Assembly: GCF_001661345.1 (NCBI RefSeq)
Contig: NW_017962914.1
Location: 708,439 to 772,438, forward strand
Source of the DNA: Ascoidea rubescens DSM 1968
Lineage: Eukaryota; Ascomycota; Saccharomycetes; Ascoideales; Ascoideaceae
DNA length: 64,000 nt
Direction of reading: 5' to 3'
Both the position numbers and the translations under genes were made by a program. Positions 33,768-44,400 of this stretch are shown here, in pieces (the first letter of the stretch is position 1; each line of letters opens with the position of its first letter). The notes below the pieces were generated by a model. That model ran no database searches, had not been told where the DNA came from, and saw only the letters and a list, made by a program, of their open reading frames with translations.

Positions 33768-35882
33768 TTATAAAGATTTTTTAATATCTAAATTAATTAG
33801 TAAATCACCTAATTTATCGAATAAGAAAGCATTACTACCTATACAATCGATCAAGTCAGATTCGATTATTTTTATAAAAGACTTTCCCTTTTCATTTTTA
33901 CTTAGAGCATTTAATATAGTACAAGTTGAAGTTGCTATATCGGATAGTTTATCGATTGTTAGAGTGTTGAATAGACCATTGATTTGTACGGGAGCCTGCT
34001 TTGGAGAGGAAGATTTTTCGTTATTGAGTTTAAGCAATCTCTTTTGTTGATCAAAAGTATTGAGGGCTTCGTTGTTTGCAGTTTCGAAATCAACTGGAAA
34101 TTGTCTTGGTTGGATGCCTTTGATGATGAATCTTTTTGATTTTTCTGTGGGGATGACCATTGCAGCACTGTTTGGAAAAGCATTTGCTACATTCTTAATG
34201 AAATCTACAGCTTGTAGTAATTTTTTTGAAGTTTCTTGAAAGACTGGGAAAAATTCCTTTTCGTAAGATTTCCAAAGGGAGATTTGGGTGACTTCGCCAT
34301 CAGGATTGGCTGAAAAGCAGCATTTTAACCATTGAGAAGCTCTTTCTGGTTCATTTAGTTGATTGATTTTAGCACTCAAGTCTAGAGGTAATTCTTGAGC
34401 GACTTCGGGGACAGATTCATTGACTCTTTGCACTAATTTTAAAGAGGTTGATTGAAAAGGTTTTAGAGAGTTGAAGGTGTTGGTAAAGATTTTATTGTTT
34501 TTTGGGTAATAGTTCAATAGCATTGGTAAGATTTTGGATAAGGTGACGAATCTAAAATTTGATTTTAGGAGGTTGTTGATTCTTATTCCGCCAGGCAAAA
34601 TGTATTGGTACAAGAAGTCTAGACATGTTAAAATCAAGTTGTGGTCTGTGTTGATTAGAAGATAAGATATGATTTGATCTAGAATTGCAGAGGTAATGTT
34701 ATCGGCGGCAAATAGTTTTGAGTTGTTTGATCTAACCATTAACCTTGAAAGAGATCTTAGAATTATTATGATAAAGTAGGTGTCGTTGGTTGAGGAAAGT
34801 AAGCTTAGTAGTTTTAGGAAAAGAGGGTCATTATGAGGAGCAGGACAGAGAAAAGAAGAGATTGATTCTATGATGTCGAGGGTATAGACGAATAGTTCGA
34901 AGATCGAGTTGAAGACGTTGTTGATGGATAGGCTATTTAATAGGATTTTGTTGTTCAATAGATTCAAGCAACCGTTGATTAGAGAGGTGTTTTTGGATAA
35001 AATTTGTGCCGATTCAATGTCTTGAGATATATTTCTGAGGATTAGAGCTGAATTTAGAGAGTTTTCTAGAACGAATTTTAGGTCAGAATCTTCTAGCAAG
35101 AATGGGGTATTGATTTTGTTGATATTTTCAGGAAGAATGTAGTAGTTTGGAAAATAAGTATAATGGTAGACCAATTTTTCAGTTAAAAAGGACAATTTTT
35201 TCAAGTTGAGAGTGATGGTGTTTGGAATTTGGTTTGGAATTGAGTTTTGGATTGGATTTTGGTTCAAATTTGGAGGAGGAGTGGATAGTTGGATCAATTG
35301 CAATAGCGCCCATCTAATTTCGTTTGCTAGATCCGTATTTAAAGAAAAAACAATTCTGTTTAGTTTGGTGACAGATTGGGTGCCTGAGCCAGGGATGGCG
35401 TCGTAGTTGAAGGGGATTTCGTTTTTGACAGACTTTACATTGTTTAGTAATATGTATTGTTTGTAATCGTGATCGTTGCTGTTATCGATTTGGTGGAAAT
35501 TGGAGAAGATGTTCTTGATTTGGTAGTAGTTATTTGACTTGAGGTTGTTTTGAGTTAAGATTTGCACTGGAGTGATTTTGCTGGAGTTGTTGGTAGCGAC
35601 TCTGAAGGTGTCGCTGGAAACAAAGGAAGAGGCATGGGCGTTGTCAGGGGTCGCAGAGTTGGCCAGATTATTGGCGTTGTTTGGCTCGGAATTGAGCTCG
35701 CTGTTGAAAATGGCAGAGGTGCCCAAGGTGGAGGTGTGGGAGTTGATGATGAAGGAGTTTCGTTTAGAGGTGGGCGAGCTGCGGTTGGGGCGTCGTCCGG
35801 GAGCAGTGTCGGGAGTAAAGGGAATGTGCGGCTTGGGAGCGTGTCGAAGCACTCGACCTGAGGGCGAGTTGGTGGAGGACAT
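33768..35882 (-). CDS. RSC9: RSC chromatin-remodelling subunit Rsc9
   Basis: 704 aa (S. cerevisiae Rsc9 is about 580). It is a subunit of the abundant ATP-dependent RSC complex that positions nucleosomes at promoters. Recognisable blocks: YDAIPGSG...KLNRIVFSLNTDLANEIRWALLQLIQLS (armadillo-like N-terminal half) and the RFX-type region ERASQWLKCCFSANPDGEVTQISLWKSYEKEFFPVF (about residues 540-575), followed by FIKNVANAFPNSAAMV and FIIKGIQPRQFP. The first 110 residues are Ser/Thr/Asn/Pro-rich with a basic patch, GC-richer than the rest because the coding start lies in the GC-rich promoter patch. Divergent from the coiled-coil gene (366 bp). Confidence 0.88.
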   Translation of the reverse strand: MSSTNSPSGRVLRHAPKPHIPFTPDTAPGRRPNRSSPTSKRNSFIINSHTSTLGTSAIFNSELNSEPNNANNLANSATPDNAHASSFVSSDTFRVATNNSSKITPVQILTQNNLKSNNYYQIKNIFSNFHQIDNSNDHDYKQYILLNNVKSVKNEIPFNYDAIPGSGTQSVTKLNRIVFSLNTDLANEIRWALLQLIQLSTPPPNLNQNPIQNSIPNQIPNTITLNLKKLSFLTEKLVYHYTYFPNYYILPENINKINTPFLLEDSDLKFVLENSLNSALILRNISQDIESAQILSKNTSLINGCLNLLNNKILLNSLSINNVFNSIFELFVYTLDIIESISSFLCPAPHNDPLFLKLLSLLSSTNDTYFIIIILRSLSRLMVRSNNSKLFAADNITSAILDQIISYLLINTDHNLILTCLDFLYQYILPGGIRINNLLKSNFRFVTLSKILPMLLNYYPKNNKIFTNTFNSLKPFQSTSLKLVQRVNESVPEVAQELPLDLSAKINQLNEPERASQWLKCCFSANPDGEVTQISLWKSYEKEFFPVFQETSKKLLQAVDFIKNVANAFPNSAAMVIPTEKSKRFIIKGIQPRQFPVDFETANNEALNTFDQQKRLLKLNNEKSSSPKQAPVQINGLFNTLTIDKLSDIATSTCTILNALSKNEKGKSFIKIIESDLIDCIGSNAFLFDKLGDLLINLDIKKSL

Positions 35883-36248
35883 AGCGCAGAGGAAGCACAG
35901 GAAGCACAGGAAGCACAGAAAACCTTATCCACAGCAGCATCATAAAACGCAGAGAAGCACGTGATCCGAGTCATGTGAGCGGACCGAGTCAGCACGTGCC
36001 TGTCTGAGTCTGTGCGTGGGGTGCGGGCTTGCATATTTCCATGGCTGTGGCATTCCCAGTGGGGCGGCGCGGTGAGGGCGCGCGAGGAACAGGGAGCGAG
36101 GCGGCGGAGTCTGGAGGAGCAGATATAAACCAGGGGAGCTTCTTCTGCTTCTTCTACTTCTTCTGCTTCTGCTGCTTCTGCTGCTTCTGCCTTTTTTGCC
36201 CCTTTTGATCGCACTGTTTACTTCCACTCTCTGGTATCTTGCACCACC
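35883..36248. promoter_or_regulatory. divergent promoter with CACGTG and CCGAGTCA pairs
   Basis: GC-rich. CACGTG at 35958-35963, CCGAGTCA at 35966-35973, CCGAGTCA at 35984-35991 and CACGTG at 35993-35998 form a compact 41-bp cluster. GAGTCA resembles half of a Gcn4/AP-1 site (TGACTC). Nearby are three units of a 9-bp AGGAAGCAC repeat (35891-35917) and a CTTCTGCTG-type run (about 36138-36190) just before the coiled-coil gene. Confidence 0.55.
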
Positions 36249-39200
36249 ATGTCGCTCTTTGACTCTCCTGTACATCCTGATCTGTTAAACGACTTGAGAC
36301 TGTTGTTTCAATCGCTTCAGGCCCACCAGTTTGACACATCTGATCTCTCCAGACTTCCACTGCTCTTACTAGCTCTCACAATACCTGTGTTCTATTGCTT
36401 GCCTTTGGTCCTTGTATCTCTTGTCTCAATTATACTCAACATTTTTCTTGCCAAAAGGATGAGCTCATTGAAATCCCAATTGAAGAGATCCCAAGCTCCC
36501 ACTGAAAATCCCATCAAGAAATCAATCAAGGAGTCTGCAAAGATTCCTATTGAAAAATCCATTGGAAACCCTATTCCCGAATCCACTGAAAAACCCACTG
36601 AAAAGGAGACTGCAACTACTATTATTAAAAAGAAAATTATCAATGATCCACATAATGAGGTTTTGCCTGAAAACGACTTAGAAAAGAAAGATTCAATCGA
36701 AAACCAGTCATCAGAAAAAGAACAATCCATTGAAGTTCCAACTGAAATTTCAATTAAAACTCCAATTGAAACTCCAATTGAAACTTCACTTATTGATTCA
36801 ACTAAACCTACAACAAAAGACTCATCCAATGATCAATCTACCAGATCACTTTCCCCAAACGGAAAGCACTCGAGTGCAAAGCCATCCTCCGAAAACTTGC
36901 CTGTTGAAAATTTACCAATTCAAAATTTACCAATTCAAAATATTTTAGACCAAAACTCTTTAGATAATCATATTAAAAGATCTGCGGAGTCTCAGATCCA
37001 ATCGCCAATTAAAAAATTAACCAAAAATTCTTCAATTCAATCTCTCAATACTCACAAATCAGATATCAATCTCGAACCAAATCTAAAAGAAATTTCATTA
37101 ATAGATATCAAACCAAAAGAAATTAAACCAAAAGAAATTAATAATGAAAATGTCAATGAAAATATAAAAGAAAACTCCTTAATTTCTCTCGAAAAGTTTA
37201 CTGGCATCCCAAATGATTCAACAGTTAAACCTCTTGACATTAATATCCTTAAAAATAAATCATCCAATATTCAAAACCATAGCCAAAACGAAATCATTCC
37301 TGATCCTAAAACCGAAGTCTTATTCGATCCCTTAATTCACTCAAATCTACCCTCACCATCTAATGCTCAAAATATTTCCAGCAATCCCTTTCAGTTATCT
37401 GAAGACCAAAAATCGATCAAATTACCTGAAGATCAAAAATCAATCAAATTTGATAACAATGATATCCAAAAGGATACATTACCTTCATCTAATGGAAACC
37501 CACCACTTTCACATGAAACTATTCAACCTCTCTCTCCACTCTATTCCGAAAACAATCTTGAAAAAATTGATTCTAACAATAACAATCAAACTAAACCACT
37601 ACCAAAATCACAAACAAATAATAATTCAGACCTTACTTTAAGGTCAATATCTGATAAAGATATTAATGACACCAAAGATATCAAAAATACTCAAAAGAAT
37701 AAACAAAATAACTATGAAAATCAAGATACTGACAACAAATTAGATCTGGATGTATCTGACGTTAATTCATTAACTGTTCCAAGCACTCCCACTTTTGAAA
37801 CACGCGAGTTATTTACAAATAAAGATACCACTGATTCAATTCAAGAAAAGATCCTTTATAAATACACTGAAGATGATATTTCAGAATTAAAAAATCAAGT
37901 TGAAGAAACCAATAAAAAATTATTAGAACAAAATAAATTAGTTGATAGTCTCAATCATCTCAATGAAACTAATGGAATAACCATTCAACAATACATTAAA
38001 GATATAACCGATTTAAAGGAGAAAAACCAATCAATTAACAATGAATTGAACGAAAGAAATTTGAAAATTTTTGGCTTGGAATTCAATAGAAGCGAAATGG
38101 AAAAACAAATTCTTGATCTTAAAAACGAAAGAGATATTATTGAATCATTAAACAAGAAAATCTATTCATTAAACGAGGAAATCAAATTTTTAAAAGCCGA
38201 GATTGAATCACATTATAATAAAGAAAATGAATTGAAAACTGAGATTGAGTCACATTATAAGAAAGAAAATGAATTGAAAACCGAACTTGATGGGATCTTG
38301 GAAGAGAAAAACAAAATAGTTGAAAAATTAGAAGAACAAAACAAAACAATCAAACAATTAGAAGAAAAAAATAAAACAACTGAAAAAATTGAAAAAGATT
38401 ATAAAAAACTTAAAAACGATAATGAAATTTTGCAAAGAGATTTAGAGTTTAAAGAGAATAAGATCAACAACCTAAACTTGGATATTAAAGAAAGGGACGA
38501 TAGAATTGAGCAATTAAATGAGGAATTCGATGAAGTTAATAACAAGTATAATTCTAAAAAGGAAAATGTTGATAATTTATTAAGCTTTTTGAAGACTGAA
38601 GAAAGTCAAACATCTAATAAAAATAACGCTAGGGAAATAATTAAAGATGAGAATTTTTCAGTTGACAATACATACAAGTTAATCAAAGAGTATGAAGACG
38701 GAGAAGTTGGAAAAATAATTGAAGAATATAAAGACGAATGGAAAATCAAATTTGAAACATATGAAAAGACATATCAATCTATATTAGTTGGTAATACGGT
38801 TAAGAACAGTGATAGTGAAGGTGGAATTACTAATGGCAGTAGTAGCAATGGTATTAATAGGTTATTAGAGATTAATGAAAATAGCACTGTTGAATTGAAT
38901 AGTAAACGAGAATCGTACATTTTGAATAAAACCAATCAAGATCATATGGTTAATCATCTCAAGTTATTGAGTAATGATTATAAAAACTTTTATAACGAGG
39001 AAAAGAAGAAAGATGTTGAATTGAATGAAAAAATTGAAAAGGAATTTTTAACGAGTAAAAGAGAGGATATTTCAAGATTGGAAGAATCAGTTTCGCAAGA
39101 GATCAATGAGAAAAAGGGACAATTAAAAGCGCTACAAAAAAATATTAATAATTCTATTAATTCATATCAAAGTAAGATTTTAAAGAGCAATTTTAAGATT

Positions 39201-39302
39201 GCAAATGACAAAGTTGTTACTAATATTGGAGGTGGATTAAGAAGATTAAAGACGCATCGATTTGGGTCAAGAAACGTAAGTGGGAAATTGAGTGAGAAAT
39301 AA
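36249..39302 (+). CDS. predicted membrane-anchored coiled-coil protein, family unknown
   Basis: 1017 aa, first ATG of the frame. Residues about 37-69 are strongly hydrophobic (PLLLLALTIPVFYCLP and following), one long or two short membrane helices close to the N-terminus. About 75-520 is disordered: Ser/Pro/Lys/Glu with repeated IPIEKSI- and TPIETPIE-like phrases. About 540-785 is a long heptad-like coiled coil (ELKNQVEETNKKLLEQNK), with a near-duplicated phrase EIESHYNKENELKTE / EIESHYKKENELKTE. A second coil lies at about 910-975, and the tail is basic (GGLRRLKTHRFGSRN). The architecture suggests a tether or organelle-anchored scaffold facing the cytosol. I do not recognise the family. Confidence 0.8.
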   Translation: MSLFDSPVHPDLLNDLRLLFQSLQAHQFDTSDLSRLPLLLLALTIPVFYCLPLVLVSLVSIILNIFLAKRMSSLKSQLKRSQAPTENPIKKSIKESAKIPIEKSIGNPIPESTEKPTEKETATTIIKKKIINDPHNEVLPENDLEKKDSIENQSSEKEQSIEVPTEISIKTPIETPIETSLIDSTKPTTKDSSNDQSTRSLSPNGKHSSAKPSSENLPVENLPIQNLPIQNILDQNSLDNHIKRSAESQIQSPIKKLTKNSSIQSLNTHKSDINLEPNLKEISLIDIKPKEIKPKEINNENVNENIKENSLISLEKFTGIPNDSTVKPLDINILKNKSSNIQNHSQNEIIPDPKTEVLFDPLIHSNLPSPSNAQNISSNPFQLSEDQKSIKLPEDQKSIKFDNNDIQKDTLPSSNGNPPLSHETIQPLSPLYSENNLEKIDSNNNNQTKPLPKSQTNNNSDLTLRSISDKDINDTKDIKNTQKNKQNNYENQDTDNKLDLDVSDVNSLTVPSTPTFETRELFTNKDTTDSIQEKILYKYTEDDISELKNQVEETNKKLLEQNKLVDSLNHLNETNGITIQQYIKDITDLKEKNQSINNELNERNLKIFGLEFNRSEMEKQILDLKNERDIIESLNKKIYSLNEEIKFLKAEIESHYNKENELKTEIESHYKKENELKTELDGILEEKNKIVEKLEEQNKTIKQLEEKNKTTEKIEKDYKKLKNDNEILQRDLEFKENKINNLNLDIKERDDRIEQLNEEFDEVNNKYNSKKENVDNLLSFLKTEESQTSNKNNAREIIKDENFSVDNTYKLIKEYEDGEVGKIIEEYKDEWKIKFETYEKTYQSILVGNTVKNSDSEGGITNGSSSNGINRLLEINENSTVELNSKRESYILNKTNQDHMVNHLKLLSNDYKNFYNEEKKKDVELNEKIEKEFLTSKREDISRLEESVSQEINEKKGQLKALQKNINNSINSYQSKILKSNFKIANDKVVTNIGGGLRRLKTHRFGSRNVSGKLSEK

Positions 39303-39873
39303 AATGGAAGCAACAATAATAGCTGAAGATCATGTTTTGAAGAGGAAAATTGTTTAAAAATTCATTTAAAAGTTCATTTAGTATATTCGTTTACCAAATT
39401 TATTTAATTATTCATTTATAAGTTAAAAAAAATAAAAAGTAAAAAAAAAATACAATCAAAAACCTGGTATCAATAAAAGGTTTTAATTCCGAGAAAAAAA
39501 AAGAAAATCCAGGACTGCGGTAGATTACCGGATTGGGGTAACCTAACAATTTCCTTATCTATTGCATCTATTTAACAATCTCTAGTTATTGGAAGAACAC
39601 AAATATAAATAAATAAACCTAAAAGAAACACAAGAACAAAAAGTAAGAGTAAAAAAATTAGAGTAAAAAGATAATAAAAAATAAAAATAAAAAAATAAGA
39701 AATAAATAAGAAATAGCGGTATTTGAGAAAAAAAGTAAATAGAAAGAGACAACACTTTAAACACTTCATAAGATAAGATAAAAGAAAAGAAAAATAGTAT
39801 CAGCAAAGGCATAAGCATCAGCATCAACATTAACATTAAAATCGCATTTATTTAATTTGGTCTAATAATAAGA
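39303..39873. other. AT-rich convergent intergenic
   Basis: Tail-to-tail spacer between the coiled-coil gene and the small hypothetical gene. A/T-rich, with A-runs and no structured element noticed. Confidence 0.5.
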
Positions 39874-40566
39874 CTAATAGTGAACAGATATTCTATTACC
39901 TAGTTTTTTTGAAGTTATAAAAGTATTATTATTATCAAATTTCATGTTTTTTTTGTTTTTTTTAAAAGGAGTTATATCATTATAGTCATAATATGTAATA
40001 TCATTAATTAGATCACTATTGTAGTTAATGTATTTGTTTCTTTCCAGAGCGCTTTTAATTATTGAGTCCTGGATTGATTGAATTTGGTTTATTTTATAGT
40101 TGTTATGATCGATTTGGATTTCTTGTTTGATTATTTGATTTAAAATCTTTCGATTATTTAAATTGTCAGCTATATTATCGTCTGGAAAGATTGGAGGAGA
40201 ATAGACTTTTATTGGTTTCAAGATGCTGGAATTTTGTGGAGGATCAACACTAATACCAGGTTTTAAAGAAGCAGCCTGAGCATAAGTTAAAGGATTTAAG
40301 TTGATTTCGACAAAGGGATCAGTCTCTAGTTCTGATATTTCTTCTTCGAGAGCACCAACATTGTTATCATCACCGTGGGCACTGTTATTGTGGCTATTTT
40401 GTGCTGTGTCACTGTCTTGTTGAGCATCAACTATTGATAAGACTCTATGCTCAAAAACAGCTTCGCCATTATCAGTTATATAACCAGGAGCAGCAGCCTC
40501 AACGCCGTTAGGATTAGTTGATGAACGAGGATTAAAGGTAAAGATGTTTCTGAAGTAGGCACTCAT
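39874..40566 (-). CDS. hypothetical protein, 230 aa
   Basis: Begins MSAYFRNIFTFNPRSS with an ATG at 40566. Residues about 20-95 are polar and acidic, with VFEHRVLSIVDAQQDSDTA and LEEEISELETDPF. A phrase NPLTYAQAASLKPGI sits near residue 92, and the C-terminal half is Asn/Ile/Tyr/Lys-rich. There is no membrane segment or known motif. Coding is supported by the uninterrupted frame, a mixed (not repeat-derived) composition and a promoter-like GC-rich region shared with the VIT/vWA gene. Function unknown. Confidence 0.65.
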   Translation of the reverse strand: MSAYFRNIFTFNPRSSTNPNGVEAAAPGYITDNGEAVFEHRVLSIVDAQQDSDTAQNSHNNSAHGDDNNVGALEEEISELETDPFVEINLNPLTYAQAASLKPGISVDPPQNSSILKPIKVYSPPIFPDDNIADNLNNRKILNQIIKQEIQIDHNNYKINQIQSIQDSIIKSALERNKYINYNSDLINDITYYDYNDITPFKKNKKNMKFDNNNTFITSKKLGNRISVHY

Positions 40567-41460
40567 GTCGAATAGGATTCAGTGAAGAATAGGGAAGCAG
40601 AAAAGATGGTGAAGACTGAGAAAGACTAAGAAAGACACAATAAGAAACAGGAAAAGAACACTGAGGATATCAAGAGTATTTATGATAAACAAGTGAGAGG
40701 GATCAAGGGTTGATAGAGAATATACGGAATACCAGTATCAGGTCTGAGTTAAAAATAAAAATGTAGCAAAAAACAAGCTGAATGATTTCCAATCCAATAG
40801 TGGTTTTGAAATGATTAGAAATGATTTGAGATGATGCGATTTGGCGGGAAAAAGAGAAGAGGTTATTCAGGTTCAGCAGTGTTTATCTGGGTCTTTGTGA
40901 GCCTTTTCGACCGCTTTTCGACCGCACATGCTCCACCGGGACACAAAGGCTTATCGCACGTTCTTATCGTTGAGCAGGTCACGGGTCACGGTCACGCCCG
41001 TGGCATTGCTCAAGCGGTCACCGCAGACCCCCTGCAGACCCTTGCGTGCTGGCAGTGGCGTATGTTTTGGTAATCCTGACGGACAAGGCCTGTGCTATCG
41101 CGTGGTGCTGCGTGTCCTGCTGTATATCTCATCTTGTTGTGCAACTTGACGTGTGATGGCTGCATGGATGCAGAACAATAGAGGCATGTTTGCAGAAGAC
41201 AGAACCGGGGTCCTTTTCGACCGCTCCAACATGATTTCAAATTCTTTGATTAATAGACCGTATTTGGAAATGAGACAATAGTAAATCACGTATCGCTTGG
41301 GCTATGCTTCAACCAGGTCTATGTTGAAATAATATAAATACAGCTTTCTTTCATCACTTCTGTTGATTCTGTTTGCTGCTTTCCACTACTGCTCTTGTTT
41401 TAACACACACTTTCTGTCCGCACAATCATCCTTGCTCGTCTTGCTTGCTACTTACTCCAG
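40567..41460. promoter_or_regulatory. divergent GC-rich promoter with repeated TTTTCGACCGC
   Basis: 894 bp between the hypothetical gene and the VIT/vWA gene. About 40850-41240 is GC-rich. CTTTTCGACCGC occurs three times in the same orientation: 40903-40914, 40914-40925 (sharing one base) and 41213-41224. The first and third share one more C in front. The reverse-complement core GCGGTC also occurs near 41013. A TATA-like AATATAAATA lies about 130 bp before the vWA start. No CACGTG was found in this patch. Confidence 0.55.
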
Positions 41461-44400
41461 ATGCTTTTTCCGGTCACCTCTCCTTACCTTCCCCATCTCA
41501 GTCAATTGAAATCGGCCTGCAGATTGGTATCGTTATCTATCGACTCCAATGTCTGTGACGACTTCTACTCCAACGTTGTTATTCAACAAGTCTACAAAAT
41601 TAGCTCAATTGATCATGTTCAATCACTAGATGGAAAAGATGGAAAAGAATCTGCAAACGAACCCAACCAATATCAATTCACTCATCCAGTTCAAAATTTA
41701 TCATCAATTTATAACTTCAAATTCACTATCATTCCACTTGATAACTCAAAGAAACCGATTGTAATTGAAAGCAAATGCTATCTAAAGGCAAAGGCCGAAA
41801 AGATTTATGATGAGATAATCACAAATGACAAGTCAAATTCAATTGCTCTAACTACCCATTTAACTGATGATGCGTTTGATATCACTTTGGGTAATATGCC
41901 CCTGAATTGTATTGTCAAAGTGGACTTGAAATACGATACTATTCTAAAATATGATAACCAATATAACGCCTTCAGATATACTATCCCCTTGAGTGTCCAT
42001 GACAGATATAACTCCAATGAATCACCCTCTATTGATGCATCTGATAATGATGCAACTGATGCCAAAAACCCAATTCACAGCTTGACAGAAAACGATCATA
42101 AAATTCTTTCCTCACTGCTTAATATCCAAACTCCAAATACTGTATCAATTTCCACTAAATTTATAAACAAAATTAAAAAAATTAAATGTGTTTCAAGCCA
42201 TGTATTAAATTCAAATGACACTTTTGTTAATACTGACCAAGTTAGTTTTTCTCATGAATTTCCCAATTTTGGTGATCGTAATGTCATTTTTTATCACAAT
42301 TATAACATTTTCAAAGACTATACTCTAATAATATATCCAAATAACTCCATATCAAGTCACTTATCATCTGCATTATCAAACAATTTCGAAATTCCTTCCT
42401 CAAATGATTTATTATCTAAAAATTTCCCTTACAACTCATGTCTTGCTTTATCTGTTTTGCCCGAATTTAACAATAATCTTGCTCCCAGTAATTCGTCTAT
42501 TGTCAAAAAACAAATCATCTTCCTTTTAGATAGATCCGGTTCAATGTATGGAAGTCCAATTGCATTACTAAAAGATGCTTTGAACTTATTCATCGCTTCT
42601 TTTCCTTTCGAAGACAATACCTCTATTAATTTGGTATCTTTTGGCTCAGATGTCTCATCTCTATGGGGTCAGTCAAAACCGATCACCTCTCAGTCAATTC
42701 ATAATGAAATCAAACAATACACTGACTCAATTCTGGCTGATATGGGAGGTACTGAAATTTTAAAAGCAATTAAAAAAGTAAACTCTCTAGTAGAAGACTT
42801 TTTGAAAAAAAATAAACCAACAAAAAATGTTAATCAATTTATTGAAACTGAAGTCATTTTATTAACTGATGGTGAAGTTTGGAACATTGATCAAGTCGAA
42901 TCGGAAATTAATACCTTTAAAAAAAAATTCTCAATTGAAAACAAAAATAAAACTTTTCAAAATTCTTCAATTAGATATTTTTCAATTGGTGTTGGTGATT
43001 CAGTTTCTCATGATTTAGTTGACAAAATCTCTTTAAATGGTGATGGTTACTCTCAGTATATTCAATCTGATGAAAGAATGGAATTGAAAATTATCAAAAT
43101 GTTAAATTCTGTTTTATCTTCTTCCTTAACCTATGCTCAAATAACTTTCAAAAATGAAATTTCAACTATACAAGACAATAAAAGCAAAAACAAAAATGAC
43201 ATTGATGATGATGATTATATTTTGATTGAGCTTAATAACAAATTTGAGAAAAATTTGAGTTTCTCAAACGTGAAAAATCCTAACAACAAAAAACACAAGT
43301 CGTTCTTAAATTTTGATTTCAATAAAAAAAGTAACGATTATTCAATTTTCCCATCAAATTTTCAAGTCTATTCTGAACATAGAAACACTTTCTATGTCTT
43401 CTTTCATGATCAAAAATTCAATATCAAAAATTATGATACCATTTCTTTATCATATCTCAACCCCATTTCAGGTAAATTACTTGAACTTGAGTCGCCACTA
43501 AATAAAGAACCCATTTCACCTAAAATAAGTGATTTGATTGTTAGAATGGGTGTTAAAGAAGCCCTTAAAGATGACCCAAACAACACAGCCAATGGACCAT
43601 TTAAGGCTCAGCTTGCTCTACGATTCAGTTTGCTCTCTAAATGGACATCATTGTTGGCTGTCATGAATGAGAAAAGTGAACATTTTATTTCTGCTGCTCA
43701 GGATAAGGACGACTTGTCAATTGAAGAAAAGGGCAAATTTATTGATGGTGATGAGAGCGATGTTGATGAGAAAACCTTAGCAGAAGTGTCTCTTGAAACA
43801 CTGTCCTCTGGAATCTCAAGAGGTTTCAATCCTTATGCTACCTACCGATCTCGTAAGTCTCACCAATTTCATATGTTATCGGCTCCTATGGGTGCTGTTG
43901 GTTCTGCTGTTCGAACCACTTCTATTAGTCTCTCCAGTCCACCACCACCACCACCACCTGGTTCTTTTCTGATTGCTTTTAAAGCAGCTAAACCTCAGAG
44001 TGCTGGATTGTTTAAAAGGAAAAATCAAATTCAAAAAACTGCTTCTTTTGGTGCCCAGGAACAGTTTCAATCTTTTCAGTTGCAACAGTCTCCTGTTCTA
44101 GAAACTGATGTTGTTAAAAAATCAAAGGGCTTTTCTGTGCCTGGCTTATTTTCTTTTGGAGAAAAATCTACCTCCAAAAAAGATTCCAAGAAAAAAAAAG
44201 AACTATCTTCACCACCTGTTCAATTTGGTTCATTTCTTCAAACTTCATCTTCAGATTATAGTAATGACAATAATAATAACATAAATGAAACCTCCAGCTT
44301 TGATTTAAGCCCTGCTGTTCGAGGATATGAAACTCCCTCTTTCAATTCACTGAATGCTTCTATTAACAACTTTTCTGGTTTGAGTTCCAACGAAAAACTA

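Noticed and set aside
35555-36214. Long open frames on both strands over the RSC9 promoter and 5' end
   Set aside because: Driven by GC-rich composition; overlap the RSC9 coding start and carry no recognisable domain.
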